Notes: generated from the sequence alone by a model not told the origin. Positions 20,952-31,048 are shown, counted from the first letter of the stretch. The stretch is DNA of 64,000 nt from Bacteroidota bacterium (GCA_947466965.1 CANIFU010000002.1:1-64000), one strand, 5' to 3'. Made by a program: numbers and translations.

Positions 20952-21098
20952 ATGAAAGGAAGCATTTTAATATTAGTGGTTAGTTTAATTACAAATTTTG
21001 TAGTAGATGAAAATGGCATCGACAATACAAATGCAACTAATACAAAGCTTTTTTCTAGGAAGGTAGTTGATAAGATAAGTGCTGAAGAAATTGCCTAA
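20952..21098 (+). CDS. Possible small secreted/membrane peptide (48 aa)
   Basis: MKGSILILVVSLITNFVVDENGIDNTNATNTKLFSRKVVDKISAEEIA*; isolated in a 680-bp gap. Confidence 0.3.
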   Translation: MKGSILILVVSLITNFVVDENGIDNTNATNTKLFSRKVVDKISAEEIA

Positions 21099-21383
21099 AA
21101 AAAACTACTCCCAAAAAATAAAATTAACCATTGATTTTGAAGGCTTTTTTTCCTCTTTAAAAGTGTAAACGGAAATGCTCGATCTCCTACCGGCTAATCC
21201 TGTAATAAATTCAGTTTATTCCAGGTATACCCGAATATAAACGTTTATAAACGGATAAGTATTTTAGATTATTTTATTATTGCACAAAGTATGAAATATT
21301 CCTATTTCAGAATATATTCAACTTAAATGTTTATACGCAGTATTTTAACACACAGTATTTAATCACTTAATAAATTATAAAAA

Positions 21384-22223
21384 ATGAATATTTACAAGAA
21401 AACAATTATTTCCTCACTGGCATTAGCCGTAGGAACAATCTGCATCAGCGATCTTTTATCACCTGCACATAGTAATGCAGGAGGCCCACCCAGTGGAAAA
21501 ACAGGATCCCCTGGAGATGGATCTAATTGCACGGGATGCCATTCTGGAGTAGCAACAACTTCAGCGGGTTTAATTACTAGTAATGTGCCTGTTACCGGTT
21601 ATATACCGGGTAATACCTATACAATTACAGCAACCATAGCTGTTGCTGGTATAAATAAATACGGGTTCGAGATTTCACCTCAGGGAACAACTGGTACTCA
21701 AAAAGGAACATTGGTAGTTACAAATGCAACGGAAACAAAATTAGTAGGAACAACTGCAAAATACATTACACATAAATCTACAGGAACAGCCGGTATGGGT
21801 TCAAAAACATGGACATTTGATTGGATTGCACCAGCTGCCGGTAGCGGAAATGCTATTTTATACGGCGCCTTTAATGCGGCTAATGGCAATGGAACAAATT
21901 CTGGGGACCAAATATTCTTGTCCAGTCTGTTAATTCAAGAAAATCTATCTATTGGAATTTCTGAAATGGTTAACAATTCTGACCATTGGGTTATTTATCC
22001 GAATCCATGTAAAGAGCAATTAACAATCAGTTCAATTCTTCTTGATAATGAAAACTACAATTTGGAAATTGTTGATGTAACAGGTAAACAAATGAAAGTG
22101 ATAACAAATGAAACACCATATCAACATCAACAAATAGATATGACAGACTTGCCAAACGGAATATATGTTTTAATCATCGATTCGAAAAAAGGTAGAGCAG
22201 TGAAAAAATTCATAAAGGAATAA
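21384..22223 (+). CDS. Secreted protein with choice-of-anchor-V-like domain and T9SS type A sorting tail
   Basis: 279 aa; signal peptide, GSPGDGSNCTGCHSG motif, C-terminal YPNPCKEQLTIS...LPNGIYVLIIDSKKGRAVKKFIKE. Confidence 0.85.
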   Translation: MNIYKKTIISSLALAVGTICISDLLSPAHSNAGGPPSGKTGSPGDGSNCTGCHSGVATTSAGLITSNVPVTGYIPGNTYTITATIAVAGINKYGFEISPQGTTGTQKGTLVVTNATETKLVGTTAKYITHKSTGTAGMGSKTWTFDWIAPAAGSGNAILYGAFNAANGNGTNSGDQIFLSSLLIQENLSIGISEMVNNSDHWVIYPNPCKEQLTISSILLDNENYNLEIVDVTGKQMKVITNETPYQHQQIDMTDLPNGIYVLIIDSKKGRAVKKFIKE

Positions 22224-22365
22224 GTCGCTATATTTTTTTTAAGCTAAAACACAAAAAAGTTTTACATCGTTACTTTTTTTAAAAAATACAAAAAACGAAT
22301 AGCGACAATATCAAATGGGTTGTATATTCGATTTTATCATTACAAAATTAAAATTCCAAAGCTCC

Positions 22366-25350
22366 ATGAATATTAAATTTCACACACTTGCTATGATAAT
22401 GTGCGCATCATTGGGCTTATCAGCATCCGAGGGTGGCGTTATATCAAACGCTAATAAAAATGATGTCCGTTATATTAAGAATACGAAGCGTAAACCGGAT
22501 GTTGCTTTTCAGCAAGCTTTACGTGAAAGCAACGAGTGGAAAAATTTTGTTTCTTCAAATGGAACTTGGTATGTAGTTTTTAATGAAGAAAATGCCAAGC
22601 CTCATCGTGCTTTCGGTAGTCCAATTTCCGTTTTTGGAATGGATCCACAATCAAAAGCTCTGAATTTTATAACATCCAAACTATCAGGGTTTAACATTCC
22701 TGTCACAGAATTAAATGTTACCGGCATAGGCATTTCTGAAAATTATCAATATGTACATTTCAATCAAGTGCATGCTGGATTAAAAGTTTTAAATAGCGAT
22801 TTATATGTAAAACTAACACCTTCAGGCAAAGTAGTTACTTTCGGATGCGATGTATTTAATGATATTACAATCTCGACAACTCCAACAATTTCTGGCAGTG
22901 ATGCAGTTACTTTTGCAAAAGCAGGGATAGTTGATGCAATTGTAAATACGTCTTTAAGCAATGATTTATTTATTTTACCCGTTCCGGAATTCAAAAAAAA
23001 TATTTATAAACTAGTTTATGAAGTTACAGTTGAAACAACTGATGCTAATGGGATTCCGGCAAAATACCTAACACTGATTGATGCAACAAATGGAAGTATT
23101 ATTTCGCGTACAAATAAAGTATTGCATTATGGTTCAAATCCAGCTATAGCTCCAACTCCCGCTGCAGCAACAGACATAACAATTTCAGGAACCGTTTACC
23201 CAACCAACCCTTATGATCCTTCCTTAGTTAAACCATTAAGAAATTTAAAGATTGTTGAAGGCGCGTCAACATATAATACAGATAGTCTAGGATATATTGG
23301 CTTACCAAGTTCAACTCCAACAAGTGTCACTTTTTCTTTAGAAGGCCTTTGGTCGAAAGTGATAACAGGAACTACGACTCCATCATTTACCGCTACTGCA
23401 AATCCAGGAAGCAATACATATTCATTCAATTCAAGTGCAAACATCAGAGAACTTTCCGCATATTATCATGTAAATATTGTACACGATTACATGAAAACAA
23501 AATTCCCTGCTTTCACAGATATGGACAATCCATTACAAACAAATGTTGACATCACAACAGCTACTTGTAATGCATTTTATAATGGTACCTCCATCAATTT
23601 TTACGCATTAGGTGGTGGTTGTAACTCACTTGCTCAGGTTGGTGATGTAGTTTATCACGAATATGGCCATGGGATTAACGATAAGTTCTATACATCACAG
23701 GGTGGATCATTTGACAATGGTGCAATGGGAGAGGGATATGCGGATATTTGGGCCTTAGGTATCACAGCGAGCCCTATCCTTGGAATTGGGTTTGATGATA
23801 CCGATCCAACTGTTGTTGTTCGACGTTATGATATTAATAAAAAGGTCTATCCACAGGATCTCGTTGGTGAAGTTCATGCAGATGGTGAAATTATTGCCGG
23901 TGCTTGGTGGGATACAAATTTGAATTTCGGCAATCTTCAGCAAATGATGAATTTGTATAAAGAAACCTTTTATGCAACAATAACTGGCCCAGATGGGACA
24001 GAAGGCCAAGTATATGTTGATATTCTAATAGAAGCATTGACTTCAGACGATGTTCCTGCTAATGGTGGAGACAATGATATTACCAATGGAACACCGAATG
24101 ACAATGCTATCATAGATGCATTTGATTTACATGGAATTACATTGTTATCAAATGCAATTATCACGCATGTTCCAGTTTTATCATCTGTTGCTGCTTCTGG
24201 GATTCCAATCAATGCAACTGTAAGTGTAACTTACCCTTGGGCTTTAAGCTCCATTAAAATGTTTTATAAAATAAATAGATTGGGTGCGTGGAATGGAATA
24301 ACTATGACGAACACAGGAGGGATCAACTACACCACTACAATACCTGCTCAGGCTAATGGAACTGTAATCGGGTATTATCTTGGTTTAGAAGGTACTGGCG
24401 GGTCATTAAGTTTAGTTAAACCAATTGCTGCAGATGATAGCATTCCTAACATCCCTTTTTACATTTTAAATGGCGTTTCGCTAATGCAAGAAGAAGATTT
24501 TGATCTTAATTTTGGCGCATGGGGACAAGGGATTACAACAGACAATGCTACAACCGGCATTTGGCTTGTTGATGTTCCTGTGGCATCATTCGGCACAGCG
24601 GGAACACCTTCTACAATTGTTCAACCCGGAACACAAAATACAACCGGAGGGTTTATGTGTGCAATTACAGGAAACGCACCTAATACGACTTCTGGGATAG
24701 GCACAAATGATGTTGATGCTGGTGTTACAACGCTCGAATCACCCATCTATAACTTAACTTCTTATACAAATCCTATATTAACATATTATCGTTGGTACAG
24801 CAATAACTCTGGTGCTAATCCTGAAAATGATTATTGGGAAACACAAATTTCGAATGATGGAGTAAATTGGGTAATGGTTGAAAGAACAAATGTTTCTGAT
24901 AAAAGTTGGAGAAGATTTGCATTCAGAGTTACAGATTATCTACCATTAAGTGCTTCCGTTCAAATGCGATTTATGGCTTCCGATAGTTTAATTACTGGAG
25001 CTTATTTAAGTGGGGGTAGTTTAGTGGAGAGTGCATTAGACGATTATTATTTATATGAGCAAGCTTCTGTTGGTATAGATGAAAATACATCGTTAACCGC
25101 TATAAGTATCTACCCAAATCCGGCTGATGCATTTTTAAATGTTTCATTTGAATTATCTGAACAGGAAGATATTATTATTGAAATGACAAATACTATTGGA
25201 CAAATAGTATATACAAAATCAATTAAAGAGAATAGTGTAGGACGACATGCATTGAAAATCGATACTGATATTTTTTCAGCCGGGATGTATACATTGAATA
25301 TTAAAACTGGTAAAAAAGACCATGTAAAAAAAGTCGCCATTATGAAATAA
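22366..25350 (+). CDS. Secreted M36/fungalysin-like zinc metallopeptidase with T9SS sorting tail
   Basis: FTP-like propeptide, HEYGHGIND zinc motif and GEGYADIWAL, C-terminal IYPNPADAFLNVSF...GMYTLNIKTGKKDHVKKVAIMK; start set to MNIKFHTL. Confidence 0.9.
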   Translation: MNIKFHTLAMIMCASLGLSASEGGVISNANKNDVRYIKNTKRKPDVAFQQALRESNEWKNFVSSNGTWYVVFNEENAKPHRAFGSPISVFGMDPQSKALNFITSKLSGFNIPVTELNVTGIGISENYQYVHFNQVHAGLKVLNSDLYVKLTPSGKVVTFGCDVFNDITISTTPTISGSDAVTFAKAGIVDAIVNTSLSNDLFILPVPEFKKNIYKLVYEVTVETTDANGIPAKYLTLIDATNGSIISRTNKVLHYGSNPAIAPTPAAATDITISGTVYPTNPYDPSLVKPLRNLKIVEGASTYNTDSLGYIGLPSSTPTSVTFSLEGLWSKVITGTTTPSFTATANPGSNTYSFNSSANIRELSAYYHVNIVHDYMKTKFPAFTDMDNPLQTNVDITTATCNAFYNGTSINFYALGGGCNSLAQVGDVVYHEYGHGINDKFYTSQGGSFDNGAMGEGYADIWALGITASPILGIGFDDTDPTVVVRRYDINKKVYPQDLVGEVHADGEIIAGAWWDTNLNFGNLQQMMNLYKETFYATITGPDGTEGQVYVDILIEALTSDDVPANGGDNDITNGTPNDNAIIDAFDLHGITLLSNAIITHVPVLSSVAASGIPINATVSVTYPWALSSIKMFYKINRLGAWNGITMTNTGGINYTTTIPAQANGTVIGYYLGLEGTGGSLSLVKPIAADDSIPNIPFYILNGVSLMQEEDFDLNFGAWGQGITTDNATTGIWLVDVPVASFGTAGTPSTIVQPGTQNTTGGFMCAITGNAPNTTSGIGTNDVDAGVTTLESPIYNLTSYTNPILTYYRWYSNNSGANPENDYWETQISNDGVNWVMVERTNVSDKSWRRFAFRVTDYLPLSASVQMRFMASDSLITGAYLSGGSLVESALDDYYLYEQASVGIDENTSLTAISIYPNPADAFLNVSFELSEQEDIIIEMTNTIGQIVYTKSIKENSVGRHALKIDTDIFSAGMYTLNIKTGKKDHVKKVAIMK

Positions 25351-25366
25351 TTAATAAAGAAAGAAA

Positions 25367-25404
25367 GAAAACACCTTCGTCATTTTCGAAGGTGTTTTCT
25401 TTTA
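25367..25404 (+). terminator. Rho-independent terminator
   Basis: AAAACACCTTCG/CGAAGGTGTTTT stem plus T-rich tail. Confidence 0.8.
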
Positions 25405-25453
25405 TAATAATTTATAAACTTTTATTTTCTTATAATAATATTCAACCTTTTAA

Positions 25454-26323
25454 TTATTTCGCTTTATTATTTGATGAACGAAATCCTTTCAAATATTCAG
25501 TAATCACTACAACTTCTTTTGCTTCTTTCACATCGTGAACGCGAAGGATAGAAGCCCCATTTTGAAGAGCAATAACATTTAAAGCACTTGTTCCGTTTAT
25601 TGATTCGTTCGTATTAATATTTAGCAACTTAGTTATCATTGATTTCCTGGAAACGCCGACAAGAACAGGCAGGCCGAATTCTTTGAATCTATCAATATTT
25701 TCGAGTAATTTATAATTGTGTTCAAGCGTTTTACCAAAGCCAAATCCGGGATCAAGAATCACTTGTTTTACTCCCAACTCGTTCAATTGTTTTATCTTAT
25801 TTTCGAAATAAGAATATATGTCTTCAACAACATCATCGTATTGGGGATTTTCCTGCATATTATGCGGACGTCCTTTAATGTGCATAAGAATGTAAGGAAC
25901 GTTAAGTTCCGCAACAGTCAAAAACATTTTAGAATCTATGGTGCCGCCAGAAATATCATTAATGATATTAGCACCTGCAGCAATAGCTTGTTTAGCAATA
26001 TTAGACCTGAACGTATCGGCAGAAATCAATAAATTAGGGTGAGCATTTCTAACAGTACGTATAACCTTGATTAAGCGCTCTGATTCAACCTTTTCTGATA
26101 TATCTTCAGCACCAGGACGAGAAGAGTATGCGCCAATATCAATAATATCGGCACCAACTGCTACCATTTGGTCGACACGACTTAACCATTGATGCTCTTG
26201 GGTATATTTACCACCATCAAAAAAGGAGTCAGGTGTAACATTTAAAATACCCATTATCAAAGCACCTTTATTTTGGTTAAAAATCCGTTCTATTTTTTGA
26301 TAAAAATCTGTATATTGTGCCAT
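25454..26323 (-). CDS. folP: Dihydropteroate synthase
   Basis: 289 aa; IMGILNVTPDSFFDGGKY, DIGAYSSRPGA, ILDPGFGFGKTLEHNY. Confidence 0.96.
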   Translation of the reverse strand: MAQYTDFYQKIERIFNQNKGALIMGILNVTPDSFFDGGKYTQEHQWLSRVDQMVAVGADIIDIGAYSSRPGAEDISEKVESERLIKVIRTVRNAHPNLLISADTFRSNIAKQAIAAGANIINDISGGTIDSKMFLTVAELNVPYILMHIKGRPHNMQENPQYDDVVEDIYSYFENKIKQLNELGVKQVILDPGFGFGKTLEHNYKLLENIDRFKEFGLPVLVGVSRKSMITKLLNINTNESINGTSALNVIALQNGASILRVHDVKEAKEVVVITEYLKGFRSSNNKAK

Positions 26324-26363
26324 TATTTGCTTTGTATTCTATCAGACGAACTGAACATTTTTT

Positions 26364-26906
26364 ATGACTAAAACATTTTCTCAATACAATTCAGCAATTA
26401 CCTCTTGTAAAGACATTTTCATCAAAAAGATGAAAGACTACGGAACGGCTTGGCGTATCCTACGTACAAGCTCTATTACCGATCAAATCTTTATTAAAGC
26501 GCAACGCATCCGAAATATCGAGGACAAAGGTACTCAAAAAATAAATGAAGATGTACGCTCAGAATATATCGGGATTATTAACTATTCGATTATTGGCCTT
26601 ATTCAACTCGAATTAAAAAATGATACCCGTATGGAGTTGCCTGCCGATGAAGTGAGCAAGTTATACGATCTTCATTCCAACGAGGCGCGAAGCTTAATGG
26701 AAAACAAAAATCATGATTATGGTGAAGCATGGCGTGATATGCGCGTTAGTTCTCTAACAGATCTGATTTTGATGAAACTATTGCGCATCAAGCAAATTGA
26801 AGATAATAAAGGAGAAACACTTATATCTGAAGGGGTTGATGCCAACTTTCACGATATGATTAATTATGCTATTTTTGCTTTGATAAAACTAAGTGAAGAG
26901 GAATAG
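26364..26906 (+). CDS. DUF1599 (Nmad1-type) domain protein with two internal repeats
   Basis: 180 aa; KDYGTAWRILRTSSITDQIFIKAQRIRNIED and HDYGEAWRDMRVSSLTDLILMKLLRIKQIED. Confidence 0.85.
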   Translation: MTKTFSQYNSAITSCKDIFIKKMKDYGTAWRILRTSSITDQIFIKAQRIRNIEDKGTQKINEDVRSEYIGIINYSIIGLIQLELKNDTRMELPADEVSKLYDLHSNEARSLMENKNHDYGEAWRDMRVSSLTDLILMKLLRIKQIEDNKGETLISEGVDANFHDMINYAIFALIKLSEEE

Positions 26907-26946
26907 ATAAGCGCATTAAACCATTTAAATTTTAAAAGAAAACACT

Positions 26947-28059
26947 ATGAAATTAATAACAAATATCGCTCGTATTTTAGTAGGCTTGTTATTTATTTTT
27001 TCCGGTTTTATAAAGGCCAATGATGCTGTTGGCTTTGCATACAAACTAGTTGAGTATTTCGAAGTTTTTGGAACACACTTTTTTGTTCCAATTGCTTTAC
27101 CTTTAGCAATGTTCATTTGTATTTTTGAAATCATTCTAGGTTTTACACTTTTGCTTGGTGCCAGACTAAAACTTACTTTATGGTTGTCGCTATTAATGAT
27201 TGTATTTTTCACCTTCCTTACTTTTTATTCTGCCTATTATCAGAAAGTATTGAGTTGTGGCTGTTTTGGTGATGCAATTCCACTAACCCCTTGGCAATCG
27301 TTTTACAAAGACCTTATTCTACTTATTCTAATCGTATTACTTTTTATTGGCAAGCAGCATATCCAACCATTAGTTGGTTCGCGTTTCGAAAATGCTTTGC
27401 TTGTTATTGTTTTAATTGCTTCAACAGCTTTTCCAATCTATACATACAATTACCTTCCTGTTATAGATTTCCGCCCTTACGCGATCGGAAAAAACATTCC
27501 TGAACAAACAAAAGGCATTCCGGATGAGTTGAAATATTTCTACAAATTAAAAGATAAAAAAACCGGAGAGGAAAAGGAGTTTGACAAATGGCCTGACGGA
27601 TGGGATATAACATATGTTTATGTAGACAGCCGTACAGAAGTTACGAAAAAGGGTGTAGAACCAAAGATCAAAGATTTTAGCATTTCAAATCTAGATGGAA
27701 CGGATTATACTCAGGATATTATAGAAAACCCGGAGTACAATTTTCTGTTGATTTGTTATGACCTTGATAAGACAGATGCTGATGCATTCGGGAAGATCAA
27801 TGATTTTGAAGCCCTTTGCAAACAAGATAGTGTAACATTTATTGCACTAACATCCTCAACAAAGGAGATGATTGAAAAATTTAAATCAGAAGTAAAAACA
27901 AGTATAAATTTTTACAATACGGATGGTACTGTTTTAAAAACAATGATTCGTTCAAACCCAGGCTTAATGATGCTCAAAGGTGGAACCGTTATTAATATGT
28001 GGCATTACAACTCATTTCCATCGTTCAATGATATTAAAGAACAATATTTAAAGAAATAG
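26947..28059 (+). CDS. BT_3928-type DoxX/MauE membrane protein with extracytoplasmic thioredoxin-like domain
   Basis: 370 aa; DoxX 4-TM (GLLFIFSGFIKANDAVGFAYKLVEYFEVFG), SCGCFGDAIPLTPWQSFYKDLILL. Confidence 0.85.
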   Translation: MKLITNIARILVGLLFIFSGFIKANDAVGFAYKLVEYFEVFGTHFFVPIALPLAMFICIFEIILGFTLLLGARLKLTLWLSLLMIVFFTFLTFYSAYYQKVLSCGCFGDAIPLTPWQSFYKDLILLILIVLLFIGKQHIQPLVGSRFENALLVIVLIASTAFPIYTYNYLPVIDFRPYAIGKNIPEQTKGIPDELKYFYKLKDKKTGEEKEFDKWPDGWDITYVYVDSRTEVTKKGVEPKIKDFSISNLDGTDYTQDIIENPEYNFLLICYDLDKTDADAFGKINDFEALCKQDSVTFIALTSSTKEMIEKFKSEVKTSINFYNTDGTVLKTMIRSNPGLMMLKGGTVINMWHYNSFPSFNDIKEQYLKK

Positions 28060-28062
28060 CTT

Positions 28063-29142
28063 GTGATAAAATTTATTTTAAAGCGATTGTTTTACGGTTT
28101 CCTGGTATTGCTTGGCGTAATATCTGTCGTGTTTTTATTATTTAATGTATTACCTGGTGATCCGGCAAGAATGATGTTAGGACAACGTGCAGATCAGGTT
28201 TCAATTGATGCAATCAATCGCGATCTTGGACGCGATAGACCAATGACTACACAATTTTTAATGTACTTGAATGATCTTTCTCCGATCTCAATGCATGATC
28301 CTGCAAACACTGAACACTATCTCTATTTAAGTCCTGAGAAATATACATCCTATGTAAAATTATTTTCGATCTCTTCTTCAAAAGTATTAATTCTTAAATT
28401 TCCATACCTCCGAAGATCCTATATAACCAAGCGAAAAGTTTCCGAAATCGTTATTGAAACACTTCCAGAAACAGCGATATTAGCTTTTACTTCTATTATT
28501 TTTGCTTCATTTTTCGGCATACTTCTAGGTATATTTTCAGCTATCAAAAAGAACTCATGGTTTGATAAAGGTTCTTTGATATTCGCTATTTTCGGAATGG
28601 CTCTCCCTTCATTTTTTATGGGTTTGCTAATTGCTTGGTTTTTCGGTTTTGTACTTCGTGAGTATACAGGACTCAATAACGTTGGTTCACTTTTTTCCAT
28701 TGATGACTTTGGAGATGAACACCTCGATTTAAAAAACCTTATTCTTCCTACAATTACATTAGGATTAAGACCCCTAGCAATTATTATCCAATTAACGAGA
28801 AGTTCACTTTTGGATGTGCTTTCTCAAGATTACATCAGAACAGCTACCGCAAAGGGATTAGGATATTACAGAGTTGTATTTAAGCATGCATTAAAAAATG
28901 CATTGAATCCTGTTATTACTGCTATTTCTGGATGGTTCGCAGGACTAATGGCTGGAGCAGTATTTGTTGAAATTATCTTTAACTGGAAAGGAATCGGTTA
29001 CGAAGTTGTTGATGCATTGAATAAAAATGATTTGCCTGTTGTTATGGGAGCTACTTTAGTTTTCGCAATGATTTTTGTGTTAATTAATATTGGTGTTGAT
29101 ATTCTTTACGGGATTTTAGATCCACGTATAAGATTACAATAA
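28063..29142 (+). CDS. ABC transporter permease, DppB/OppB type (GTG start)
   Basis: 359 aa; VFLLFNVLPGDPARMMLGQRAD, QDYIRTATAKGLGYYRVVFKHALKNALNPVIT. Confidence 0.92.
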   Translation: MIKFILKRLFYGFLVLLGVISVVFLLFNVLPGDPARMMLGQRADQVSIDAINRDLGRDRPMTTQFLMYLNDLSPISMHDPANTEHYLYLSPEKYTSYVKLFSISSSKVLILKFPYLRRSYITKRKVSEIVIETLPETAILAFTSIIFASFFGILLGIFSAIKKNSWFDKGSLIFAIFGMALPSFFMGLLIAWFFGFVLREYTGLNNVGSLFSIDDFGDEHLDLKNLILPTITLGLRPLAIIIQLTRSSLLDVLSQDYIRTATAKGLGYYRVVFKHALKNALNPVITAISGWFAGLMAGAVFVEIIFNWKGIGYEVVDALNKNDLPVVMGATLVFAMIFVLINIGVDILYGILDPRIRLQ

Positions 29143-29407
29143 GTATATTTCCATGATTTGCCATTTATTCTTTGAAAAGAATCTGTTTTTAATTTTTTTA
29201 TGAATGGACATTTTTTTAGATGAAAAAGCTCGAAAAAGATTAATAATGAAACAGAGCAACACTTTAATTATATTGATTTTCTTTAAGATAAAGAAGTGCT
29301 CAAAATAAATAAAAAACAGATATAAGGAAAAAGTTATAAAAAAAGTTTATTACTCTTAAGAAACAGAAAAGCCTGAATAATAATTCAGTTTTACAAACTT
29401 TAATACA

Positions 29408-30163
29408 ATGAGAAGAAAGATTGTCGCAGGTAATTGGAAAATGAATAAAACCCTTTCTCAAGGGCATATATTAGTTGATGAAATACTTTCATTAACAAAT
29501 GTTTCAACAGACATTTTAAAAATAATTGCTCCACCATTCATTCATTTAGCTTCTGTTTCTGAACAGTTAAGTTCAAGAACAGACTTTGCTGTTGCTGCTC
29601 AGGATTGCCACCACATTAATTCAGGTGCGTATACAGGAGAAGTATCCGCTGAAATGATCGCTTCAAGCGGAGCAAAATTTGTTATTATCGGACATTCTGA
29701 AAGACGATTATATGCTGCAGAAAACAATGAGCTTCTTGCTCAGAAAGTTAACATCGCATTGGCAAATAATTTATCTCCTATATTTTGCATTGGTGAAAAT
29801 AGTGATGAACGAAACGCAAATATCCATTTAGAAGCGGTTCGTACTCAAATAAAAGAAGGATTGTTTCATTTATCACCTGCGGATTTTAATAAAGTGATAA
29901 TAGCTTATGAGCCAGTTTGGGCAATTGGAACCGGTTTAACTGCAACCAGCCATCAAGCTCAAGGCGTTCATAATTTTATTCGCACAGAGATCAATAAAAA
30001 ATACGGAAAAGAAATCTCTGAAAATTGCTCTATTCTTTATGGTGGAAGCTGCAACGCTTCGAATGCAAAAGAATTATTTTCCTGTATCGATATTGACGGA
30101 GGATTAATTGGTGGTGCGTCTCTTAAATCCGCTGATTTTGCTGCCATAATCAACTCATATTAA
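29408..30163 (+). CDS. tpiA: Triosephosphate isomerase
   Basis: 251 aa; RRKIVAGNWKMNKT, VIIGHSERR, IAYEPVWAIGTG, YGGSCNASNAKELF. Confidence 0.97.
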   Translation: MRRKIVAGNWKMNKTLSQGHILVDEILSLTNVSTDILKIIAPPFIHLASVSEQLSSRTDFAVAAQDCHHINSGAYTGEVSAEMIASSGAKFVIIGHSERRLYAAENNELLAQKVNIALANNLSPIFCIGENSDERNANIHLEAVRTQIKEGLFHLSPADFNKVIIAYEPVWAIGTGLTATSHQAQGVHNFIRTEINKKYGKEISENCSILYGGSCNASNAKELFSCIDIDGGLIGGASLKSADFAAIINSY

Positions 30164-30208
30164 AATCTTTCGATTAAAATTCATTTAATTTATTTAATAC
30201 GTTTACCT

Positions 30209-31039
30209 ATGAATTATATTGAAATTTCTGTTCGTGTTGAACCAAAAGAACCAGGATCAGATATTTTGATCGCGCAACTTTCTGAATTAGGATTCGAAAG
30301 TTTCGTTGAAACGGACCAAGGATTTTTGGCATATGTTCAGGAAGAAGAATACAGCGTTGAAGAACTTGAATTTACATTTAGCGATTTTAGTGAAACTTTT
30401 AATATTGATTTTTCTTCAAAAGTAATTCCAAAGCAAAACTGGAACAAAGAGTGGGAAAGTAATTTTCAGCCCATCGAAGTGGATTCTAAATGTTATATAA
30501 GAGCTCCGTTTCATCAAAAAAAAGAAGGATTTTATTTAGATGTGATCATTGAACCTAAAATGTCTTTTGGTACTGGTCATCACGATACCACACAATTAAT
30601 GATCCGTATCTTAATGTTATTAAATGTTAAAAACAAATCACTTTTAGACATGGGTTGTGGCACTGGTGTTTTAGCCATTGTTTCATCAATGCTAGGAGCA
30701 GAGCCCATTTTAGCAATCGATATTGACGACTGGAGTTATGAAAACACTGTTGAGAATTTAACAAAAAATAATATCAACAATGTTCTTGTTAATAAAGGAG
30801 ATGCTCAACTATTGGATGGAAAAGCATTTCATACTATTTTAGCAAATATCAATAAGAATGTATTGTTGGCCGACATGTTGGTATATAAAAATGCATTGGA
30901 AAAAAATGGAGCATTAATACTGAGTGGTTTTTTTGAAACTGATATAGATGAGATAAAAGTAAAAGCTAAAAATCTTGGCTTAAAATATGAAGGCAGTTAT
31001 GAAAGCAATCAATGGGCTGCATTGCATTTCACTAATTAA
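30209..31039 (+). CDS. prmA: Ribosomal protein L11 methyltransferase
   Basis: 276 aa; PKMSFGTGHHDTTQLMIR, LLDMGCGTGVLAIVSSMLGA, LANINKNVLL. Confidence 0.95.
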   Translation: MNYIEISVRVEPKEPGSDILIAQLSELGFESFVETDQGFLAYVQEEEYSVEELEFTFSDFSETFNIDFSSKVIPKQNWNKEWESNFQPIEVDSKCYIRAPFHQKKEGFYLDVIIEPKMSFGTGHHDTTQLMIRILMLLNVKNKSLLDMGCGTGVLAIVSSMLGAEPILAIDIDDWSYENTVENLTKNNINNVLVNKGDAQLLDGKAFHTILANINKNVLLADMLVYKNALEKNGALILSGFFETDIDEIKVKAKNLGLKYEGSYESNQWAALHFTN

Positions 31040-31048
31040 CGAAAAGAA

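Noticed and set aside
29143-29407. Possible 34-aa ORF (MDIFLDEKARKRLIMKQSNTLIILIFFKIKKCSK) before tpiA
   Set aside because: AT-rich gap, no promoter or conservation evidence available; too short to support.
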